Source: Choristoneura fumiferana (lineage: Eukaryota; Arthropoda; Insecta; Lepidoptera; Tortricidae). Taken from it: DNA of 64,000 nt. The translations under genes and the position numbers were made by a program. The stretch spans positions 2,697,810-2,761,809 of the forward strand of contig NC_133479.1 of assembly GCF_025370935.1 (NCBI RefSeq), written 5' to 3'. Within the stretch, counting starts at the first letter, position 1. Every line of letters starts with the position of its first letter. Below are positions 34,606 to 46,140 of the stretch, in pieces. Under the pieces are notes generated by a model. That model was not told the DNA's origin, did no database searches, and saw only the letters and a program-made list of their open reading frames with translations.

Positions 34606-36261
34606 ATTAAATTTATGAGCAAATAAAGTAAAAAAATCTTGTTATTTAAAGTAAAGTATTGACGATGGTTTTTTTAAGTTATTTCGTAGTTTTTCTTTTT
34701 GACATTGATAAGTTTTAAAAGACTTGTCTAAGCAGGAGGTTAATTTTAGCCTCGAGGGACTAGAGCTGGCAGTTATCTCGCGCAAAGAATAGGGATAGCT
34801 AGCTATACAAAGAGGTAATGCGGCCTGCGTTTTGGGGTCCATGCCAGTGGCGTCTCTTGACGACGTGTTGCCTTATAACTTATAAATAGGCCTTCCTTTT
34901 TTGTTTTATTTGACAGTAGAATAGTTTTGTTTGTATTTTTTATTGTAATATTAATAAAAAAAATATCTTTACTAACTAAAAAGTTAACCATAGTGCCGAT
35001 TTTATTGTAAAAATTTTTCCATACTAAGCAAAAACAACTTTTCTATCAAAATATAAATATGCATTGCGCGTTACTTTTTTAAAGAACATCGTTGTTTGTT
35101 ATAAAGTAAATGTCAAATCAGGCGGTTTTTTTTAAACGTACTCGGAAGTGACCATTGGCCGGTATGATAGTTAAGAAGATCCTAATTAACAGGCTGATTT
35201 TACATAGCATTTTTTTTCGTATTTTGTTTTTATGGTATAGGGGGCAAACGGATTTTTCCAATGTTTTACATTTTAATATCAGCTCTAAAAAGATTAGTAT
35301 CTAATTTGTTAGCACCTATAAATGCACTTTGAACGTGACCTTACATCATTAAAATTAAATGATCAAAAAAGTTGACTTGCATATCGCTGTATGTTTTCTC
35401 CTATGCGTAATTACCAACTAGATATTATCAGTATCTTTGACGTAACGAATGTACACGTATAGTATTGACTTTCTCCCTTTAAAGCACTTAAAAAAACGAA
35501 AATGATGAATAGTCCAAATTTGAATAATAACGGGAGCAATCAGTACCAATTTACAATTAAGATTTTCGGCCCGCTCCCTGAAGTATAAATACGTAATAAC
35601 TAGAAAGAGATGTTTAATATCTTCGAAGTTAGTCTGGTTAAAAATTTGGTGTACAAAAATAGTGCAGTTTCTTATGTTTTGGACTTTTGGAGTAAGTAGG
35701 TACCATGCCTGAATGCAGAACTGGTTTTGTGGTCCATGCTCTGGTTCACACATCTTTGGCGATTTATTGTTGTTATGTAGACATTATGGACCCTTAAAAC
35801 CAAAATATTAAGATTGTTTAGAACACGGTTTAAATTACTATATTCGAAGAATTGCAGTGAACTTGTGAAGTCTAAATTAACGTAACTTTAATTTAAAAAG
35901 TTAAAGAATGCAATTTTTTAAGTATATTTGGGGTTCCGTGCGCGTAACTTATTAGCCCCACAGCATATTTTTTACCAAGATGCTTTTAAATAACTGTACG
36001 TGTTAAATATTATTATTTTGTTAATGGCGTCACTAGGTTTCACATTTTTTCTCGAAAACGAGGCAATGGAAATTGCAAACCGTCAGCCAGCATATATTGT
36101 AAGACTTATTAGAATAAGGCCTTAAGTATTTTATTTTTTTCCAAATAAATAAATACAAATCCGCCTTAAGTAGTAGAAAGTAATTTTTTTGAACGGGATA
36201 AAAAAAATCGGTTGAATTCTTAATCCTTATTTAAATTTGATCTAACTCATTTTTACGCATT

Positions 36262-36470
36262 TTGAACCGACTGCTCAAAGGAGGGTCCCACTAATATTTA
36301 AACGCCAAAGTTTATATGTGTGTATGTACGGATGTTTGTTACTCTTTCACGCAAAAACTGCTGAATGGATTTTGACATGAGTATTTAATAAAATCATGGA
36401 ATTTTAATTCAACTGCTAGATCTAAGGATTTGCTTGCGCAGACGCGGGTAAACACTAGTTCAATGATAAA
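36262..36470 (+). repeat. Dispersed non-LTR-type repeat
   Basis: It starts 'aaccgactgctcaaaggagg' and continues 'tttcacgcaaaaactgctga' 'atggatttt', ending 'gcagacgcgggtaaacacta'. This is typical of degraded lepidopteran LINE 3' sequence; no ORF. Confidence 0.45.
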
Positions 36471-36850
36471 TCGAGAATGTTCCTAAGAGAAATTAGTTTT
36501 ATTCTCATTTGACTTCAGTTTATCTTTTGTATTTATTATTTGCAACAACAATAAGTCAGATAATAAAAAGATTCATAATACTAAAAAACAAAACTGAACA
36601 TTTTTATATCGTATGTACATTACATCAAAGCATTACGGTGTAACGGTAGAACAGCGGAGAAAACATTCGACATTAAAGTCACATTGACCCTCTTGTGGTA
36701 GTTTTGTATTTCATAAAATCACACATAGAATACAAACTAGTGGTCTAAAGAAACAACTTAACACATATCTACTAAAGAGCCGGAACAGACATGCTTGTTT
36801 CTCTTGTTTGTGATGTTGTGTTGGTAACTTGGTAAGCTTAAAATAAAAGT

Positions 36851-37100
36851 AATAGGGCATATTAGGCAAAGCTCTGCGCAGGGGGCGACACTAGCGCAAA
36901 ACGGTAAAAAACCGCCATGACAACGTCAGGTCAGCCAGCAGAGCTACTACGAAACTCGAAACTCGAAATTCGTGTCGTGCGGTCCCTCTGACACTTATAC
37001 TATTTAATACTTAAGAGCTACGATGCCACAGACAGACAGAAAGACACACAGATACACAGACACACATAGCGGTCAAACTTATAACACCCCTCTTTTTGCG
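36851..37100. mobile_element. Chimera of MITE family C, MITE family A and R3 pieces
   Basis: Positions 36851-36938 are the left end of family C (AATAGGGCATATTAGGCAAA, full copy 61171-61405). At 36939 it switches to the left half of family A ('gagctactacgaaactcg'), which stops near 37010, and 37017-37100 is an inverted R3 fragment. None of the three keeps its right end. Confidence 0.65.
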
Positions 37101-37683
37101 TCGGAGGTTAAAAAATGTGTGTGTTGTCGAAATGTTCTTCTTTAGGTGAAAATTTTACGCGCAATAAAATCGATAATTTCCACCCCACTACATAAACTAA
37201 TGGCTTAAATATTTTGAAAAATCATTATGGTAGTATTAGTTTTAAGGAAAACTATCAGCTTAGGAGGCTTTACAAAGTTGCCGAGTAATAATCGATCAAG
37301 ACTCAATATTGAAATTTGCCGCATATTATACCTAGTAAGGAACCCTACACTGCGCGCGGCCCAACACGCAACTCATCGGATTTTTTTATTGTACACGTTC
37401 AGCAATGACCAAAGCCCAAATTGATAGTGATTATCAAATTGGCCAAATTTGTTTTTTTATTTGTAATACCTCTTTTATCATTTTAGAAATGGTTTTAGGA
37501 CTATCAAAATAACTATCGAATCAATTAATAAATATTTATAAAAGGTTTAAAAAATTTTGCATATGCGTATAACTAGTTTGTAGACAGAAAAAAAACTGTA
37601 TAATTAAATAATATTTTCAAATTAGAATCTAAAGATTATAATCTAAATAACTAATTGAGCCAATCGCAAGCAAACTTCAAACG

Positions 37684-37750
37684 GACCTCACGATATTAAC
37701 GCCATCTAGCGATATTTCACCTCTATTAAAACCCTCAGTGCTCATTACGT
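37684..37750. repeat. Solo end of a 16266-type MITE
   Basis: 'acctcacgatattaacgcca' 'tctagcg' ... 'accctcagtgctcat' resembles the right terminal repeat of the element at 16266-16691. No partner end is nearby. Confidence 0.4.
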
Positions 37751-37941
37751 ATGATAAATTAAACCCTATAGGGTCAAAGAACCAAAGAGTATAAGTACCT
37801 ATGTAGAAAAAGAGTGGCAACTCTATGGCCAGATTTGCATGTATGGTAGCGCGTAAGCGCTATCTCGCGGGTATACCTAAAACGAAATTTGACATAACAC
37901 ACACATGCACATGCACGCACACAACAAACTTAACGTCCATA

Positions 37942-38102
37942 AAGCCCAGTTTAGACCTGAAGAAAAATTGTACAAGTTGCATTACATCTCGAGGCCGTAA
38001 GTAAAGCAAACGACAAACGAGTTTGAGGTGGTCACTTGGTCAGTCGAGACGAGCAACGTAATACAACTTGCACAATTTTTCTTCCAGATCTAAGCGGAGC
38101 TT
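37942..38102. mobile_element. MITE with AAGCCCAGTTTAGAC ends
   Basis: 'aagcccagtttagacctgaa' 'gaaaaattgt' is mirrored by 'acaatttttcttccagatct' 'aagcggagctt', with inner arms 'aagttgcattac'/'gtaatacaactt'. A related right end lies at 12990-13025. Confidence 0.75.
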
Positions 38103-38551
38103 AATTTCTCTTTGTCAAGTCGACGTTTGACATATTTATGTCAATTTCGTTTTAGCATCTCATAACAAAGACAGAGGCGCTGAAGTGCCCGTAAAAAAGT
38201 GACGTTTTAAGTGTGCCGCCTCTGCAAATAACGCAAATTAGAGGTACAATATATAAGAATGTTGACATTTGGCTTTCACATTCTTCGATGATGTAGATAT
38301 TTTACGGGTTTTTTCTTTTGCACCTCTCGTCTCTTTTGTTAACTTAACTTACTTGTGAATTATTAGTATGTCTTATATTTGCTATAAATGTTTATAACTT
38401 GTTATTTGAACTTGGCGCAATGACGATCAGAGGCGGCGGAATGCGTGGGCGACGGGGCAGACGCCTACAGCCTCGCCACCTGAGGGGCTTCACGCCTCGA
38501 AAGTTTCACGAGTGGTTTAACAGTACAGGGTCTCGCAAAATGAGGATTCAG

Positions 38552-38688
38552 CAGGGCTAATACGCAATTCGAAAATCGAAGTTCGTATCGTACATACATA
38601 CCGTCCCGCCGACACTTATATTATTTAATGCGAGAGTGAGAGGGACTGTATGATACGAACTTCGATTTTAGAATTTCGTAGTAGCCCT
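38552..38688. mobile_element. MITE family A, copy 3
   Basis: 'cagggctaatacgcaattcg' and 'cgaatttcgtagtagccct' type ends flank 'gtcccgccgacacttatatt' and 'gagagtgagagggactg'. It is full length with a small internal expansion. Confidence 0.82.
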
Positions 38689-38964
38689 ACAGATCCTGTG
38701 CCCACAACGGCAGTGCAAACAACAAAATGTATGGTACAGGGGCTGTATTGTCTAACGCGCTGTCGTCCGCGATCGCATTCGCCATCTCTTTCTACCCTCG
38801 TCTTATACCGTGTGACAGAAAGAAGTGGTGAAAACGATTTTGATTCTAAGTGTGTTAAGACAATGAGGTTCCAGCTCTATGAAGTATCTCATTGCTGACC
38901 ACTAGAACAACTTGGTTTTGCGGTTGGCGTTCCAAATAGTCAGCGCAGCGTTGGCCCTCCCTGG

Positions 38965-39082
38965 GGGCTACTACGAAATTCGAAGTTCGTATCGTGCCGT
39001 CCCTCTCACTCTCGTATTAAATAGTATAAGCGTCAGTGGGACGGCAAGATACGAAGTTCGAATTGTGCATTTCGTAGTATAG
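38965..39082. mobile_element. MITE family A, copy 4
   Basis: 'gggctactacgaaattcgaa' 'gttcgtatcg' at the left and 'cgaagttcgaattgtgcatt' 'tcgtagtat' at the right. The asymmetric core runs in the opposite orientation to that at 61712. Confidence 0.82.
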
Positions 39083-39135
39083 CGCCTGGGGTTGGTATAG
39101 CCTGGAATGGCGCATGAGCAGCAGTCGCTCTAGGC

Positions 39136-39379
39136 CAGGGTTTAAGTTAAGTTGTTAAAGTTTCTAGACGGTACATCTTGCCAACGAAAATGCCAACTGA
39201 AACAAAATAACAAACAAATAAGTAACAATTTGGAGTTAAAAAATACAAAAAGACTCCAAAAACCAATCTTAATCATCTTGCCAGTCTTGCAGCCACCATC
39301 ACGTAAACCTTGTCGCGAACCCCCTACCGTCGAATAGCGAACCCCTAGGGGTTCGCGTACCCCACTTTGAGAAACCCTG
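39136..39379. mobile_element. Non-autonomous hAT element with perfect 8-bp target duplication
   Basis: The ends are CAGGGTTTAAG and GAGAAACCCTG. CTCTAGGC occurs directly on both sides (39128-39135 and 39380-39387). Eight bases with central TA is the Buster hAT pattern. The interior shares a block with 31755-31800. Confidence 0.88.
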
Positions 39380-41553
39380 CTCTAGGCGCCAGACGCCAGA
39401 TGGCAAGGGGCGCTATTTTCCACTTCCAGTCTTTTAAAAGGCGCGAAAGCGAGCGTAGACCAACTGACAACTTCGCCTGATCAAGAGCTAAATCCGGCGC
39501 TGATCCCAGTGAAACAGTCCTATTTAAGCTTACAAATGCGCGCCGTATGTGGATTGGGTATTGCAATGATTCGCACATAATGAGAATTCCGGCACATTGG
39601 AAGACATTGAAAAAACTAAATTGTCCGGAAAACTCACTCCGGGCCACTTCCGGGCCACAATCTTTTTAAAACCAACTGGGTAGCACGTAAACATCAATCG
39701 AATCTATACGTAAGTGTGAACGTGTGAGTTGATCAACTTTTACATAATGAAAATGAACTGATTATTTTATGCTATTCACCTACTTATCGTATTATGGGTG
39801 TGTAATAAATTAAATATTATACTTGTCTATAGCTTTATTTCAATCACTTTACGCCTTACCTGTAATCATGATCGTAACGTCGAAGCGCAAGATACCACAG
39901 TAAAATGTTGGCAACGTTGCACTGATTTAAAAAATAATAAAATAGTGCAATTTTACGAGAAGCAACTAAATCGTTGCTAAACATAAGTAACACCTGTTCA
40001 TATGAAAACTTCTCTAAAAATAGACGCAATGTTAGTCAGACCGCAACGCCCATCAGCAATAACGAAAGAGCAATGAATGACCAACAATGAAGAGTTGAAG
40101 ACTCGAACAACTCAAAACGCAAAATTTAGAGGTTATGTTTAGAAATTGCCGCCATTACTATTTATTTATGACATGGCATGGGCGTAACTAAACCGATTAT
40201 TACCGAAAAATTATTATTTTGCAAGTATTTCAATAATTTAGTTTATTAGTGATTTATTATTCGTTCATCAGTCAGTTTACACCTGCCTTTTTACTTTAAT
40301 TATACATAAAACGATAGTGCGTTAATTTTAAAATTTGTGTGGATCACCACGCCACGACCCGTTTACGGTCTATTGTCGTTTTTTATCCAATGTAATTGGT
40401 GTACATCAATTTGATATAGTGCCATTACGGCTTTACAAAGTTCTGACCTCGAAGCATTCACTGTCAATACTGTCATCGAGGTCACGAGTACGTAGACATA
40501 GTTACATCTTGACTGAAAATAGTTCTTCGCCTTACTTATTTTTATTACATTCATTGTGATAGAGTAACATAATAAAACATTCTGACAGTTACTTTTTATA
40601 TTGTAACGGCTCGATGTTTTAAGTTCTCAAGCTGTTAAGAGCATCATAAGTTTTCGATTGTTAAGTCATTTGCATGGCAGTTCACACCTTCGTCTTTTTT
40701 CTTCAAAGATACCGCGCTGTATTCATATATTTGGGCAAGTAAATGGTTTGCCTTGTTTACGAAGTAATTCATAAATCTTATGCTAACATGGTTTGTAAGA
40801 ACTGTAAGTATCTGCTCGCTGTACCCACTTAAAGAAAATATTTAGGAATAAGATGCTTTAGACGCTGACATTGCTTAATTTAAAACTAATTGGTTACAGT
40901 TTACGCTGACTAACTAAATACAAATGAGGTAACTAGCCAGACAACCTTCATGGTAAGTCGAACTTTTTGTTTAAATCGCACCTTGATCTGCTTCCAAAAT
41001 GCAATTCTTCCAAGTGGAACAGTGCAGTGACTTAAAATCAAGAACTTTTGTTAACGTGAAACTCGTAATTATCATCATTAAAAATGGTAACCAACTGCAT
41101 TTTGCGATGACTTTAGTAAAGAGATAACTTATTTGTTGTGGCCATGTAAGATCTTGATTGCAATTTTCCTTAATGGTAATACGTAATCTGACATCTATTT
41201 AGTCTTACATTTTATTTTTAAATAAGTACCACTTTTTGGCTGCCGCAAAACATCAAAGAAGCACTACCAAAATTTATTAATTGTGGCAGATTTCGAATTC
41301 TGTTAAAAAAATGATCCAATGATGTTGTCCGATTTTATTATATTGTGGTTGATTATAAGATAGGTACATGCAGAAGATACGTTTTTTAACTTGCATATTT
41401 AAGGCTCAGCTGGCTTTAGACCTATTATTGCGATTAAATCGCTCTAATATTTCTCCTACTCTACCTTGAAACTATTGCCTACTTTTGAATGCTATTGCCA
41501 ATTTAGAACACTAAACTTTGATTTGATTTGCTTATTCTTTATAACTAATATAC

Positions 41554-41699
41554 CTTCTCCATCCTGTCATAGGCTGCCGTCTCAGGTCTTCCTCACTCAG
41601 ACCGTAAAGACCGATGCATGCCAAAAACCAAGCGGTCACTATTAGGTAGCAAATTACGATGACTCGGAAAGGCAGCAGTATTACTGTGAATATCGCCGT
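41554..41699 (-). CDS. LPCAT: LPCAT-like acyltransferase, exon 2 (copy 1)
   Basis: This 146-bp exon runs from acceptor TTTCCAG (41700 side) to donor GTATAT (41553 side). It starts in phase 0 and ends with two bases of a codon. It encodes a hydrophobic membrane segment (TAIFTVILLPFRVIVICYLI then VTAWFLACIGLYG) and the motif LSEEDLRRQPMTGWRR. In LPCAT1/2 a membrane hairpin with T.TLFPIR and an LSWWR-type motif precedes the acyltransferase domain in the same order, anchoring the enzyme in the ER. The retrotransposon of copy 2 sits about 160 bp downstream of the equivalent donor. Confidence 0.87.
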
Positions 41700-44112
41700 C
41701 TGGAAAGAAAAGACACAATTTCTAAGGCTTATATAGTTATAATTGTAAGTTGAAGTCATTGTATTATACTGGAGCCCTACCCACTCTAGAATTGCCTACA
41801 TAACATAAAAGACCGACTTTCAGTGTTTCAGCCTTTCATGGGTCAGTATGAAAGGTAATCTCTAGATACGATATTGTCTAGGTATTATTAGGGAAAGTTT
41901 AATTCACTTGTATTAAAAGTATGACTGCATCGACAAGTGATAGATGTTAACTGGATAATTATTGCGCTTTCTGATTAAAAGCTCAGTGTCGATATCTTGG
42001 ATATCATACCTTTACTAGCTTTAAGCCGGCGGTGAAATCTTTCCAATATCTTCGGTTACTTAATGAATAATACTAATAATAGTTTGTACACCGATTTTAA
42101 TCAATTTCATCTCTAGAATTGGCGCGGTACAGCTGAGATTAGCACTAAGATTCACATTATCAAATGTGTTTTTATCAGAACGATGTAATGAAACTACTAC
42201 GCATCTGACCCTTAGACTCTTGTCGCAGTGCCCATTTCAAGAGTTTCATCAAACATGAGAGCATTATTTTCTTCGCTAAAGTACAGTTGATTTTAACAAA
42301 CGAGTTTCTTATGTTTGCTTAGAGCGTGAAGTCGAGATTTCTAGTGTTCTCAATCTTAACAATTGCTGCATATCTACTAGAGCACGGAAAATACATATAT
42401 AATTAAAATTACTTAACATAATGAAAACGCGACGTTAATATCGATTCACCTTTGACTTCCAAATATGATTCAAAGTACTTAAAACCAAAGAAGCAAAGCA
42501 ACATCAGTCATTACAGTCCTCAGATAGCTCAGATACTAAGTATACAATACATTTCGGTTTCAATTAGAAAAACTATATCTTTGGACTGATGGTGGTGGTG
42601 GCTTGAAAAGTGCTTGAAACTCGAAATAGCGAAAACATAACAGAGCCAGATGGTTATTCCTAGACTAACGACAGTAACGACACCTAATTCAAGGTGCTAG
42701 CGATGCGAATAATCTCGAAGTAGCGAGCTGGAATGGCATCGATCGAGCAGCGCAGTGAAGCATGAAGTTAAACCTTCTCAGGAATCAATTGAAACCTTAC
42801 ATTTTCTAAACAGAAACGAAATAAGGACTTCCCGTCAGTCATCACATCAATCATGTACATCTCACTAGAGTACTTGTCGATATCTTTTGAATTTCTTTCG
42901 ATATTATTGATTCGCAAGTGCATTGCACAGTATTATTTTTTGCACATTTCATTATCTCTATCCACCATGCAATATATTAATACCTAAAGATGAACAAAAA
43001 CTTTATTTCTGAGCTTGAAATGGCCTTTATTTATAAATCGCTAACCGCTTTGAAAGCACAGTTATCCCAACAGACGAGCTCCAAGTTTTGATGTTTCCAC
43101 GATCCATAATGCGGTGACCGCCGTCTACGACACCAAATAACAGGTTTTCTAATGCATTGCATAAAGAGGCGACCGGCAAGTGTCCAATATTTGGAGCTAT
43201 GTCAATGACCTTCCCTAACATCAGCCAAACCTCAATGGGAATCGTCTGAGATTACTCCGATATGAATATGTTTGGTTTGATGTGACGGAAAGAATCGTGC
43301 GTACAGACAACTTTCTCTTGCGTTAGAGTAATATAATAGGTATAACTGTTTGTGCCGGTAGCTACCTCATCACAACTTTCAACTGAGGTGAATTAGGATG
43401 ATTACATGAATTGTTGAAGATAAAGTAGGTAGTAAAGAAGATAAAGCAAGATAAAGTAGGTAGTCATTATTAAAATGTTTAATACAACACCGACCAAGAA
43501 TGGCCAGAAAAATTATAAGGAATGATTTCATATAATACCTATAGCGGAGATTAATTAAATGCCAAATCCAACCAAAATTTGTAGTGGACAGGTAAAAAGG
43601 TCTCAAGTGCTCCTCCCACGACATTATTATGAAGTTCGGTATCGCGATTGTTTGATAATTAGGTACAAACATTCCCAGATTAAAAATATAGATTGTGATC
43701 TCGTACAGTCGACAAAACGCTATGATTCATGCTAAATCAAATTAGCTTGCCATTCAAATATAATTCAAGGTTTTCCTAATAGAGCTAGATAGTTATGTGC
43801 TACACTTATTTGGCAACCGCTACCATTTAGTATTCTAAAGAATTTGTAATAGATCATCCACATAACAAGTAAGTAGTTGTATCGTAGATTCTTTTCGCTT
43901 GAATTGATCGTAGTATTTTTATAAAATAAAAAATTCGTTCAAAAGGGAGCTTTAAACATATTTATTTATCCTTCCAACCATGAGTAATCTTTGACTCCCG
44001 GGCCTGCGCCATAGGACTGAAAATTCTGAAAATATTTACAATCGAGTGTCTAACATTACAATTTACTATATAAGTACTTATATTGACTAAGTAGTCGTAA
44101 ATGATTTCGCAC
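41700..44112. other. LPCAT intron 1 (copy 1)
   Basis: This is a 2.4-kb intron between exons 1 and 2. Apart from a possible pseudogene fragment (43027-43221) I see nothing in it. Confidence 0.65.
43027..43221 (-). pseudogene. Possible prohibitin-like remnant (copy 1)
   Basis: A 64-codon open frame reads LGKVIDIAPNIGHLPVASLC, then LLFGVVDGGHRIMDRGNIK. The segment VDGGHR.IMDR resembles the N-terminal start of prohibitins (VDGGHRAVIFDR type), but the upstream match is poor and nothing prohibitin-like follows. It could be chance. It lies in LPCAT intron 1 and recurs at 55022-55216 only because the block is present twice. Confidence 0.25.
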
Positions 44113-44229
44113 CTTAATTTTATCATATGTGTTGTCTAACTCCAATTTGTGTACAAAAGGGTTTAATATTTCGGCTCGCATGCCGTCAGATGAGAAAGCG
44201 CCGGTTTCACTGTGCATTTTGCCATTCAT
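44113..44229 (-). CDS. LPCAT: LPCAT-like acyltransferase, exon 1 (copy 1)
   Basis: The first ATG (44229) starts MNGKMHSETGAFSSDGMRAE and the exon ends NTYDKIK before donor GTGCGA (44112 side), 39 codons in phase 0. The motif ILNPFVHKLELD matches the NPFVHELRL segment just before the membrane hairpin of LPCAT1/2. The gene is transcribed leftward. Exons 1, 2, 3a or 3b, and 4 give about 200 residues, roughly the first 40% of a usual LPCAT (about 530 residues). LPCAT re-acylates lysophosphatidylcholine with acyl-CoA (Lands cycle) in the ER and on lipid droplets. The ORF stays open upstream to 44250 but without an ATG. Confidence 0.85.
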
Positions 44230-44660
44230 TTTCACCAAACAAGCGCACAATTACTATTTATTATGAAATAAATTAGATCACACTATTTTCACTCATCTTG
44301 CACAAGTCAACTAAAATATTTTTTGTATAACACGGCTCTATTATTTTTTATAATCACTTGTTTTTATCGAAATAATTTGCATAGCATACGAGCGTGCTTT
44401 CCGCGCCGAAAGTAAATATAGACTGGACTGGTTGCCCAGGTATAGGTACATAAGTTTGAACCAATGGAGTGCAAGGAAACGCCGCGCAGTCATTGGCTCC
44501 ACAGTTTGACAGTACAATCCGACCATTCCGACCACAATCGATCAGCAACCGAATGCAAACGATGTTTACCGAACACATCGACCGAAATTCACCGAAATTT
44601 GTTTGGTTTCCGGGTGCACGTACCTAGACTACAAGTCTCGTCGTTGCCTTATCAGCTGCT

Positions 44661-44772
44661 GGGCTACTATAACACTCGAAGTTCATGTCGTGCGGTCCCT
44701 TTGACACTTATACTATTTAATACGAGAGCAAGAGGGACGGCATGATACGAACTTCGAGTTTCGTAGTAGCCC
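44661..44772. mobile_element. MITE family A, copy 5 (in shared promoter)
   Basis: The ends GGGCTACTATAACACTCGAA and CGAGTTTCGTAGTAGCCC flank 'gtccctttgacacttatact' and 'gagagcaagagggacgg'. Confidence 0.85.
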
Positions 44773-45068
44773 GTCGTTACCGATTTTTCGTTTCAGGAGA
44801 TTACCATTGTACAACACTACGTGACAGAAGCCGAGCGTTTACAAAAATAGCTATTATATAAATAAAAAACTAATTTTAAGTAATATTTTTGATATTTCGT
44901 GGTGTTAAATCCATCAATTGCATCTAAAAGAAATAAATTAAAATTGTTCAAATGTTGTGCCTGTGCCTGTTTAGAATGATAATATCATAAATTACTGTTG
45001 TCTTTGTAAACTGCTTTCCGTATTCATTCCATTCTCTCTCGTGAGCTGTGTTCACTCATCACTCACAA

Positions 45069-45218
45069 CTCTTTCCCGGCCCGGATAACACCGACATGGA
45101 AATACTGGCCCTGTTTTTTGTGTACACGCCCATTGAAACTGACAGGAGCTTCAATGGGCGTGTACACAAAAAATAGGACCGGTATTTTCATGTCGGTGTT
45201 ATCCGGGCCGGGAAAGAG
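45069..45218. mobile_element. Hairpin MITE upstream of AIRIM (copy 1)
   Basis: Near-perfect arms of about 65 bp: 'ctctttcccggcccggataa' 'caccgacatgg' at the left, mirrored by 'catgtcggtgttatccggg' 'ccgggaaagag' at the right, and inner 'gtgtacacgcccatt'/'aatgggcgtgtacac'. Only about 15 bp of loop remains. Confidence 0.85.
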
Positions 45219-45383
45219 TGTCACCCCAAATGCTTGTGTTTCTTATTCTTTCTTGTGTGTGTGGTTTTTAAAATGTCTTCGTTTTCTCTGAACTATTACA
45301 ATTTCGAGATTGTTAACGAGTGAATAAGATATAATATAAAATAACAACAGTATACTTATCATCAAACATGTGTATCGCGTGCC

Positions 45384-45529
45384 ATGGAAGCGAAAATTCA
45401 AAAACAAATTATTGACTTCTTTTCATTCTTCGAAGAATTCCACACCGCGTCTAGAACGTGTTTGAGGGACTGCCAAAAGTGCGCAGTATCTATAAATAAG
45501 TTAATTTATAGGTGTAAAAACATTAGAGA
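45384..45529 (+). CDS. AIRIM: AIRIM homologue, exon 1 (copy 1)
   Basis: ATG in the context GCCATGG starts the same 48-codon segment as at 57376, ending before donor GTGAGT. The reading is identical to copy 2. Confidence 0.82.
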
Positions 45530-45628
45530 GTGAGTTGAATTACACGCATATTGCTACTGCAATCTTTTACGAGTTGATGAAGCAACGATATGAAATATCG
45601 TTACAATAAAAATTTTATGGTTTTCCAG

Positions 45629-45739
45629 CGCTGAAGTAGCCGGTACGCCACTGGACGACTTTGAAGGGCTGCAAAACAAACTCTGTGCGACGCTTCATAA
45701 CCTTATTGAAAAGGAAATACAGGAGTTGAGACATAATCT
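45629..45739 (+). CDS. AIRIM: AIRIM homologue, exon 2 (copy 1)
   Basis: Acceptor TTTTCCAG and donor GTAAGT bound a 111-bp exon equal to 57621-57731. Exon 3 is missing from this copy because the sequence stops at the N gap in intron 2. I take that as an assembly break, not a deletion in the animal. Confidence 0.82.
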
Positions 45740-45953
45740 GTAAGTGTTAATCTTATTTACATTTAGCTTCGGTGCTTTATCTATAACTAAAAGCTATTAC
45801 TAAATAGCAAAGACAAGCCGTTGATTAACACTGTGATTACGTTGTAACTGTAGATACTTAATTGATTAAACTTTTTAAAAATTAATTTAAAAAAACTGTC
45901 ATAATATGTGACTCAGAATGAAGACATAATGTTTGTCATGTTACTAGCATATA

Positions 45954-46140
45954 AAGCCCGCTTCACATTTATCTGTAGTGTTGCTTTGTGATGCTCTGTC
46001 TCTCTCTATGCTTGTGATGCGACACAACACAAGCCGTCACAACACTGCATCGGATAAATGTGAATGCAACCATATATAATTTATGAATCCGATACTGTTC
46101 TGATGCATCACAATACAACAGATAAATGTGAACTGGGCTT
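45954..46140. mobile_element. MITE in AIRIM intron 2 (copy 1)
   Basis: 'aagcccgcttcacatttatc' 'tg' is mirrored by 'cagataaatgtgaactggg' 'ctt'. Inner words 'gatgc', 'acaacac' and 'ataaatgtgaa' repeat. The end AAGCCC resembles the MITE at 37942. Confidence 0.78.

Larger units (their letters stand above)
31727..41553. other. LPCAT intron 2 (no host coding sequence seen)
   Basis: This 9.8-kb intron lies between exon 2 and exon 3a as read on copy 1. It is filled with MITEs, a tRNA-like palindrome, LINE fragments and a hAT element, listed separately. The stretches 32160-32840, 34620-36260 and 39390-40070 hold nothing I can identify. Confidence 0.6.
44230..45383. promoter_or_regulatory. Shared LPCAT/AIRIM promoter region (copy 1)
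   Basis: The two start codons diverge across 1.15 kb. The interval holds a family A MITE (44661-44772) and a strong hairpin MITE (45069-45218). I do not see a clear TATA box for either gene. Confidence 0.55.

Noticed and set aside
35418..35753. 111-codon minus-strand open frame
   Set aside because: No domain, no splice context and no repeat match; length is possible by chance.
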